Below, in pieces: positions 57,144 through 64,000 of a DNA stretch of 64,000 nt. Position 1 is the stretch's first letter, and every line of letters starts with the position of its first letter. A model generated the notes under the pieces. That model saw only the letters and a list, made by a program, of their open reading frames with translations. It was not told where the DNA came from and ran no database searches. This stretch comes from Pyrenochaeta sp. MPI-SDFR-AT-0127 (Eukaryota; Ascomycota; Dothideomycetes; Pleosporales; Cucurbitariaceae). Both the position numbers and the translations under genes were made by a program. The stretch is from the NCBI GenBank assembly GCA_020747015.1, contig JAGTJM010000007.1, positions 124,001 to 188,000 of the forward strand. The letters run 5' to 3'.

Positions 57144-59947
57144 TGCGAAAGGTTCTCTCGTGAATATTGTGTGAAGAAAATAATGTATTGAGCGCCGGGG
57201 GATACCACGAAAAGCTTTTGGTTTGTGATTTGTTCTGCTATTTGCTTTAATTACTACGGCCGACTTGGCAACCTTACCTCACCTTAACAGAGAACGGCTT
57301 CTAGAACTACCGGATTATCTCATAAGCTTTACCTATTGCTAAGGTGCAATTGGAGAATTCACAGTCAGCTTAACCAGTCTCGGAGCCGCCCCATCGGATT
57401 TAAAACTTATCTCCGATAACGACTTGCCACGGCGTCGGTACAGGGCGGAAGCTAACCTGTGTTGGGCAACATTATATGCGAAGGTTCACTCCCTGGCAAC
57501 GGATGAGGTCGCCTTTATGGTAGTGTAACCAGGAGGGTTACGCACAATTATGTGGAGTCGAAGGGGAACGTGATATGTTTCGCAAAGCGGGCACTGAAAC
57601 AATTGCCGCGTTCGGGCACTCAATATCGTTTCGACGTAAATGCACCAAATGGTGGAGGTTTACTGGGAATAGCCGAAGGGCCTTTTTCGCTCATTGAAGT
57701 CTATGTTTTTGCTTTTCTTGTTGCATATGGTGTAAGAGGATTACATTGTGAGTGTTAGAAGGGGTAGCAGTGCCATAGGAATGAATGGTAAAGGTGCCGA
57801 GAACGAGTGCATGGGGCCGTCAGTGGAAGAGAAGAAGTCGGGAATTGGCCTTGGGATGGTTTTAGCCGATGTGGCAAGTGCCTGACTAGAAGTATTAAAG
57901 GATGTTAGCAACTTGCTTTCCGGAGAAGCAGATCCTGTTGTGGCTAGGTTTGCGCTTCTCTGTACTCTAATTATGTTTTTGGAGCTATTTCTTTGTTATT
58001 GGCTTTATAGGTATGCGAAAGAACAAGCACAGCGCGGAATGTTGCTAATAAACTTAACCGGCTTAATTCGCCGTTAGCTTCAAGCTCAGTTGTCGGCAAA
58101 TGCTTGTCGCAATTAACATTGCCATATCGGATTACTGAAATTAGGGACTTCGGTCTTGGATAAGGGATTTTATGAACCTTTACCCAATGAAAATAGCTTG
58201 TGCTTTTCTTGGCTTGCGATTAATTTCAGCTCAATTGCTCAAAGTCCCAATCTTCAAGATGACGACTGGTTTGCTTTGAGTTTTTGTTTATTGCAGTTCG
58301 GATCCGACCACTCCTTTCAACTCCTTCAAATTGATAAGATAAATAGCACATTATATCGATAATCAATCAATTCAGTCTCCCCTTCGTAGCCCCCACTTAA
58401 TCGAATGTTGACCAATCTGATCGTTACCGAAGATGAAACCCCATCAGCGCCCCGACAACCTCATTGTGATCAATCCTCTTGCCTCAATTATCCCTTCCTG
58501 CACCAGGAATAACCATAAATTGCATTATGTGGTCCAAATTGCTCCTAACATGCATCGCACACCCTCTTCGCCACATCGACAGGTGCTGTCTCTGCCAACC
58601 ACTTTTCAAACATATATGCACTGGCATTCGGTCTGGAGGAAAGGGCATAGAATGCTTCAGCAATGGCGTAGAAATCGTGATAGCGCATTTGGAGAGATAT
58701 AACGGCCGTAGCCTAAGGATCATAATTGTAACATCCATCCTGGAGTGGTGGAAAACCCGGTGTGGAGAAAACTTGTCAGCACTATCAAACACAACAAAGT
58801 CAAGGATGACTGATAGGGCCAGATAATCTAGGAATTTATTCATCAGAGCCTAAGCCTGATATTCTGCGCAATAAAAACCTGTTAAGCCCACAGCACGATA
58901 TTTTACTATTTCCGTCAGCTCTTCCTGCGCAAGCATTACACTGCCCCCGAAGCGCAACCAGCTCACATAATAATACACCTAGCTCAGTTAGTGCTCTTCT
59001 ATAGTCTGTTTATGGGTAGTATAAGCTTGAGTAGAGTGAAAAAGGTCCCCACTAAATCCGAGGCCGTCCGAGAGAAGGCTGGTAGGAGTTCTTATAGTAA
59101 ATCATACTATTGCAGACTGAAAAGAGTTTGTCATTTAATGATACAGGGATGAAATAAATATGAGAGTCTACATTTGTTATTCCGAGAGTTTCTGAGGTTC
59201 TTGATAGTTATGGATTTTATTGTGGTGGAAAGTATTGTAGGGTTTCCGCTACGCAGGGTTTTTGTTGGTTTCGGACACACACACCTCTCTGCCTACTACG
59301 CTACATCTCTTTGCCTACCAGGCTACATCAGTTGAATTGTGTTTCCTCAAGTGTATATTCTATGAAATGGTCTTCTATGTACATTTATACTTGCTGTCTT
59401 GAGTCATAACGAAACCAGCGGCGGGGATGCCTATAGGCATCTCCAGTTGTTTTGAAACAGCATGTGACAAGGTGACGTGGATGCCTTATAGGCAAGCAAG
59501 GCACAATGGAGCTTGTGGCGGGTCTGCCTATTCAAGCAGACCAAGCCTACAAGTATATAGGTACCTACAAGGTCATATAGTAATATACACGCTTGAAGAA
59601 ACACATTTCAACTTCTCCGCCACTGGCTTCATTATGCTACTTGTGGCTAACAGGTAACTACGCGACATATATTGTTGATCTCGTCACGTGCTGTTCTCTC
59701 AAAACAACTACATCACTGTAATGAGTCAATACCTTGTATTAAAGGCCCCTAGTCCACCATAGTTGAATGATCATTACTTCTTCTTCCATTCTCTAACAGT
59801 TTTCCGCCACACAGGGATGGATGTTAGTTGAAGAAATGTAGCAAAAATTCCTAATCATAAGGGCCAATCTCTGTATTTTAGTCGTCCGATAGATCGCCTT
59901 TATATCGATCATGACCCTACGAAGATCTACCTCCAACCTGCAAGGAA
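57144..59947. other. Long intergenic stretch without a supportable gene
   Basis: Balanced sequence. A 22-bp unit is repeated in tandem at about 59285-59328 (CTACTACGCTACAT against CTACCAGGCTACAT inside the unit), and ATGCCTATAGGCAT at about 59428-59441 is a perfect palindrome. On the minus strand around 58545-58705 a coding-like run (RYHDFYAIAEAFYALSS) suggests a decayed gene, but stops surround it and the family is not recognised. Confidence 0.4.
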
Positions 59948-60906
59948 TCACCATGGCCTCTCAGAGCCATCATATAGCTCACGTCCGTGCAAGATGGTTC
60001 CCGGCACGTCAACGGTCAAAAACTTTCCAGATTGATGGGTACCAGCCCTCTCAATGATATCGATGATACTGTTGACACTATCATCGACTGACAAGTGCGC
60101 AGCGTCGGTGCCTAAGTCTGTTCTCACCCACTATAATCTGCGGTTAGTAAATTGCTCGAAATTATTCAACAGCAAGGCAAATTGTATCACGATAAAGTGC
60201 AATAGGTTACTTACACCTGGACAAATTGCAAGGACAGTAAATCCCGCGTCTTCGAGGTCAAGAGCGTACTGCACGGTGAGCATGTTTAAAGCGGCTTTAG
60301 ATATCTTGTATGCAGGTGTGGGTTGTTGCCTGTAGATTGAAGACATTGCAATTGAGCCGAGAGTCGTGGATCTGTATACAAAAAAATCGAATTAGCGTCG
60401 AACGAAGCACCACACAAACTGGATATGAACTTACACGTTGATGATCTTCTTCACGTCACCTTTCCGGAGCAGCGGAAGGAAGGCATGAATCACGCTGTTG
60501 ACACCGCCTACGTTGATCTTAAAGACTTTGTCGAGATCCGCCCTAGATACAGGCATTAGGGTCTAGTAGTGAGAAGCTTTCAGTGAAAGGACACAAACAT
60601 ATTTTTAATCCCGCCCGAAGTGTAAGGCATAACACCAGCATTGTTAATGAGAACATCAAGTCCTCTTCCGTCCAGCGATTTTCCCACAGCGACAGAGGCC
60701 GACGTTACGCTCTCTGGGGACGCAACCTCAAGCTCGACAAATTCGACACGCCCCTGGGCTTTAGAAATGATATTCGTCAGTGCATCGCTTTGGCTGCGAG
60801 CGGAGGCAAACACTTTGCTAACTTCGGAGATTGGCTTTGAGGCGAGATGAGTGACGAGGCTGAGACCTATTCCACGAGAGGCACCAGTAACCAGGAAAGA
60901 AGACAT
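59948..60906 (-). CDS. NAD(P)-dependent short-chain dehydrogenase/reductase, 251 aa, four exons
   Basis: Exons 60906-60599, 60542-60435, 60371-60215 and 60130-59948 total 756 bp. Introns of 56, 63 and 84 bp use donors GTTTGT, GTAAGT and GTAAGT and TAG/CAG acceptors; CTAAC precedes the last acceptor. The protein starts MSSFLVTGASRGIG, with the cofactor motif TGxxxGxG at residues 7-14, then NNAG in exon 1, a likely catalytic Ser145 and Tyr160-x-x-x-Lys164 (YKISK), followed by the CPGWVRTDLGT block. It is a classical SDR of normal length, resembling fungal and bacterial C-factor-like oxidoreductases; substrate unknown. An upstream in-frame ATG at 60948 would add 14 residues but dilutes the usual start. 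No lesion is visible. It is the best-preserved metabolic gene here, standing between pseudogenes and transposons. Confidence 0.92.
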
Positions 60907-61250
60907 TTTGATGGAATAAATGTAGGGGATCAAAGCGATATTGAACACGTGCTTTTAGCCGAAACTATTTGTATTCAAAGTGGTGGAATTGCTGTTCGTG
61001 TGTTACAATCAGTAGAAAGAGCCTCACATTTTGTATATTTTTCAATTTATCTTAGGTTTCTCTGGTTCAACATTGAATAGGCCCGGCCGAGTTTCGTATA
61101 TACATTCGGCCCGATGCCGGGTTCGTTATATGGTCTGTTCTACTGACACCACTTCGTCGAATCTGTTCAAGTTTCTGGGCATTTGTCAGCCACGGGTTGC
61201 TCGCTCTTTAAAGTGTCTTCTCCGAATAGCTATCGGACTTTAGAGTCTGC
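60907..61250. other. 5' flank of the SDR gene, no gene seen
   Basis: About 340 bp expected to hold the SDR promoter; no clear motif can be named. The LINE fragment starts at 61251. Confidence 0.45.
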
Positions 61251-62012
61251 TTAATTGCGGACCAAGTTCGCTTCTACCACTCGCTTTACTGCCTTATGTT
61301 CATCTTCATCTCTGCAGGCGATCCTGACGCGGTGTGGATTCCTCGGGTCCATAGTCACTGCCTGACAACGCCAGTTGGTCTGTTCGTTTGTATCTCGAAT
61401 CTCCTTTTCCACGGTCGTCCTGATTGCTCCTGCCGAGACCTTATCGGTGTCCTCGCTCGCCACCCTAGACACGTCGATTGTACAGTACAAGGTGTTGGTC
61501 ATAGTCGAGGGGGTGGTTCCATTGGATAATAAGGAGCGTACATTTGAGGGCGAGCTGTTCGGTGGTGTTCGCGCCACGTCTGCATAGGACGGAGAAGGGT
61601 TGGAGTTTGCTGTACCATTGATGGTCTGGTTCCTCGTTATGGCGTCTAGTTGATCATGTACTTGCTTAAGTTCCACTTGGGTGTCCTTGAGACGCTCATG
61701 TAGGTCGTTAATGGTGTCTTGCTGTTGACCGATGACCTCTTGCAGTTCAGCGTTCTGGCTCTTGAGGTATTGCTGCTCGGCTTTGATTGCGGCGAGGTCC
61801 GTTCGGATGCTCTCGGTGATGCTGTTCTGGTTCGCGATGATGCTGCTCTGCTGTGCTATCGTCTCCGTGAGGCTCGCGATAAGCCGTGCTAAGTCGTCTA
61901 ACTTGGTGCTTCGTTCCCCGCGCTCCGGTGAGACGGACTCCCGTGCGGTGGGGAACGGTGGCAGCTCCGGTACGATGTTCGGCAGGCCGCAGGGGCCACC
62001 TTGCAGCGGGAA
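61251..62012 (-). pseudogene. Tad1-like LINE ORF1 (Gag-like) fragment
   Basis: On the minus strand 253 codons are open between TAG 62015-62013 and the stop at 61251. The first half is a coiled coil with regular heptads (LARLIASLTETIAQQS, LKSQNAELQEVI, INDLHERLKDTQ). The second half has PSYADVARTPP, typical of fungal LINE ORF1 proteins, and ends at EANLVRN, before the CCHC knuckles expected in a full ORF1. There is no credible start codon. ORF1 proteins bind LINE RNA. It is cut off on both sides and no ORF2 follows, so this is a dead fragment. It could belong to the same LINE family as 45765-47642, but no overlap exists to test this. Confidence 0.75.
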
Positions 62013-62183
62013 CTAGCTAACGTAATTCCCGGCATCTTGACCATCCCTGCATCTCGACCACCCATCCAAAATCAAGTGCCTGATTTTAAAATGGTCTTAC
62101 TCCACAACAGATTAATAAATTTATATAAAAGTTTGAAGACTTATAGAATAGAACCTTAAGAAGTTACTTTTACTTTATTTAGT

Positions 62184-64000
62184 CTAAAAACCCGCCGTGG
62201 AGGACCACTTTTGCGCCCGGTCCTCGAAACTCTCGAAACCTGCCCATCCTGATTTGACCCATTGCGACCTGATCCACGAACGGCTGCAGACAAATTTGCT
62301 GCCATAGCCTGATTCTCCGAGACCTGTTTCTCTATTCGAGTCGCTTTTTTTAGGCGCCTTCGCCTGTTCCTGGGTTGCGATCTTGCGCCTTTTTACCGCT
62401 GGTTTTCCTAGATCTTCTCCACCCCGCTTTCTCTGAGCCTCTCGCTCAGCAGCTAATTGAGCCTTTTTTTCAAGCTGGATTTGTTTTGAAATAAGTCTTT
62501 CAGCTTTGCGCTCTTCCTTCTGTTTTGCAGCATGTTCGCGCTCTGCAATTTTGGCTTGTTTCTTTGCCTCTCTTTCTCGTGCCTTTTCCGCCTTTGCCCG
62601 GGCTTTCTCCTCCTTGTCTTGCGCCTGCTGGACCTTCCTTTCCTCTGCGAGAGACTTTTGCAGTTGGCTTTCAATCTCTATCTCTTCTGCTCGTTGTCTA
62701 ACTATTGCAACCTTTGATGGCGTAAAGAATTGCGCTTCTCCAGGCCGTTCTTTATCAAAAAGTCCCATACCTTTGCCTCTTTTCCGCTTTTTCTTCTCTC
62801 CCACAAGTGCTGCACGCAACCCGATAACCTCATGCTGGAGAATATCATTCCGAACTGCCAGCTTCCTACACGCTCGGATAATTTCTTCCATCTTGGCCGT
62901 GTGCACGGCTTGTTCCTTGCGGATTTCTTTGGCCAGCCGAACGGATTCCTCTCACAGACCCCGGCGTCTTCTTCTTTAAATCATTGTCACTGTTTTCCGA
63001 AGACGGAGTCTTTGCCTTTATTGACTTGAGGACCTTTTCGGGCTCAAGAGGGAAGATTCCAGGCCCGGAAAATGCCGATTTAATGTTTGATACGGTGAGC
63101 GAGCGCTCCCAGGCCGTTGAAAAAAGCCGCCAGAAGCTTCGTTTTGTTAAGCGAGCGAATCCGCAGCTGGATTGAATCAACTGATCCATCTCTTGTGAGT
63201 ATGCATGCGCAAGAGGCGAGAAAATGCCAACGTCAAGTGGCTGCAGGCGGTGGGTTGAATGTGGAGGTAAAACCACTAGTAGAATCCTGTTCTCGTCGCA
63301 ATAGTTGATAAAACGGAGGTTTATGTGACTTGAATGGCCATCGGCGGGTAACAGACGCCTCGAATTGCCCGCTTTCTTCTTTGTATGCCGGTCAAATATC
63401 TCGAGCCATTTTATCCCAAGATCCTCGTTTTCCATCCTTTTTCTGAAGTTACGAGGCATGCACGGTCAGATGAGTGATCAAAATCCTCTAACCGGGTGTC
63501 TTGAAGGTCTCCAGAGGTACTCTGGTAAATAAGAGCTGGTGGAATGGCCGTTCCGTCCGCGCAGATACAGGCCAGTAGAGAGCTAAATTCTCGGCTCCCA
63601 TCTTGGCTCGCACCAATGATTTTTTTTGCTCTTGGGTCGTTGGATTCCAACTATGCGCTTTATAAAATGGCAGATTCTAAGAAGAAAGCCTTTCTCATCA
63701 AAGTTGTGGATGTTGTGTGGCTTTATGTGGTATTTTTCTATTATTCGCTTCAACTTTTAAGCCGTTAGTAATAGAATATAATATTGGGCTTTAGGACTTT
63801 GCATGAGCGTAGAAGTGTTCAAAATAAGCAGAATTATCAGCGACTTGACGCGTTTGATCGATTGCGCGAAGATAGAGGCTTTTAATCTTGTCTTGGTGAC
63901 GCTTGCAGAATGTGGCGACCCAGTTCTTTCCAGGCTGCTTTTTCGCAATCTCATACACGAGATTCCTGAGAATTTGAGGTGTAGGGGGTAGGCCATGATC
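62184..64000 (-). pseudogene. Pogo-type transposase, third subfamily, frameshifted (runs off the right edge)
   Basis: Minus-strand segments in successive frames follow the pogo/CENP-B transposase plan: NWVATFCKRHQDKIKS (DNA-binding part, near 63890), IHNFDEKGFLL (first Asp, about 63700), ICADGTAIPPALIYQS, LEIFDRHTKKKA, PADGHSSHINLRF (second Asp), LPPHSTHRLQPLDVGIFSPL (third Asp), then a long Lys/Glu/Arg-rich helical tail (62184-62906) likely forming a coiled coil. Frame changes occur near 63640, 63440 and 62950, and a stop follows HAKS near 63795. The lesions are mainly indels, not C-to-T changes, so this copy decayed differently from Pogo-3. The far N-terminus lies beyond the window. The left terminal repeat should be near 62030-62090 but was not defined. 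Confidence 0.87.

Noticed and set aside
58484..58843. 119-codon minus-strand reading frame
   Set aside because: No family recognised. A more protein-like run exists in another frame (about 58705-58545) but is bounded by stops, so neither is annotated as a gene.

Overview
The window looks like a repeat-rich subgenomic stretch of a filamentous ascomycete (Pezizomycotina, plausibly a dothideomycete). The evidence is short fungal introns (GT..AG with CTAAC-like branch sites) in the host genes, a highly reducing polyketide synthase relic, a DUF7730/F-box-like gene, and a mosaic of GC-balanced blocks and TA-rich, CpA-poor blocks of the kind left by repeat-induced point mutation (RIP). The lineage is an inference from these traits.

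Layout. 1-1197 is the 5' part of a hAT transposase running off the left edge. 1540-1902 is the 3' end of a DsbA/GST-kappa-like gene. 3532-4164 is an apparently intact small host gene. 4.2-10.8 kb holds no gene I can support, apart from a small foldback element at 8381-8526. 10.8-18.95 kb is the wreck of a biosynthetic locus: the front of an O-methyltransferase joined directly to the middle of the ketosynthase of a highly reducing PKS, whose remaining domains (AT-DH-MT-ER-KR-ACP) follow in order with many stops and frameshifts. 19.4-43.9 kb is mostly TA-rich. It contains two solo LTRs, a complete Copia element with LTRs that look identical (21966-27276, minus strand), a truncated pogo element, and a tandem LTR-internal-LTR-internal-LTR array of a second Copia family (29836-43300). 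One internal copy of that array keeps a complete 1538-codon gag-pol although its base composition resembles RIP product.

43.9-51.9 kb is a transposon nest: a pogo element with an intact transposase, whose right terminal repeat is split by a 5'-truncated Tad1-like LINE (13-bp target duplication); a second pogo element with four in-frame stops and 93-bp terminal repeats; a 426-bp MITE; a solo LTR of the first Copia family splitting an unknown reading frame; and a hAT remnant carrying a roughly 105-bp near-palindrome. From 52.8 kb host sequence returns: a multi-exon membrane-protein gene lacking its front, an amidohydrolase fragment, a LigB/DODA-type dioxygenase pseudogene with two lesions, and one fully intact four-exon short-chain dehydrogenase. 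The right edge holds a LINE ORF1 fragment beside a broken pogo transposase that runs off the window.

No operon-like cooperation is visible. The story is genome decay: a lost secondary-metabolite locus and several broken metabolic genes among layered transposons that can be ordered by nesting, target duplications and RIP load. The only host genes that look fully functional are the 210-residue DUF7730-like gene and the SDR; the intact mobile genes are the pogo transposase at 44019 and the Copia gag-pol at 37856.
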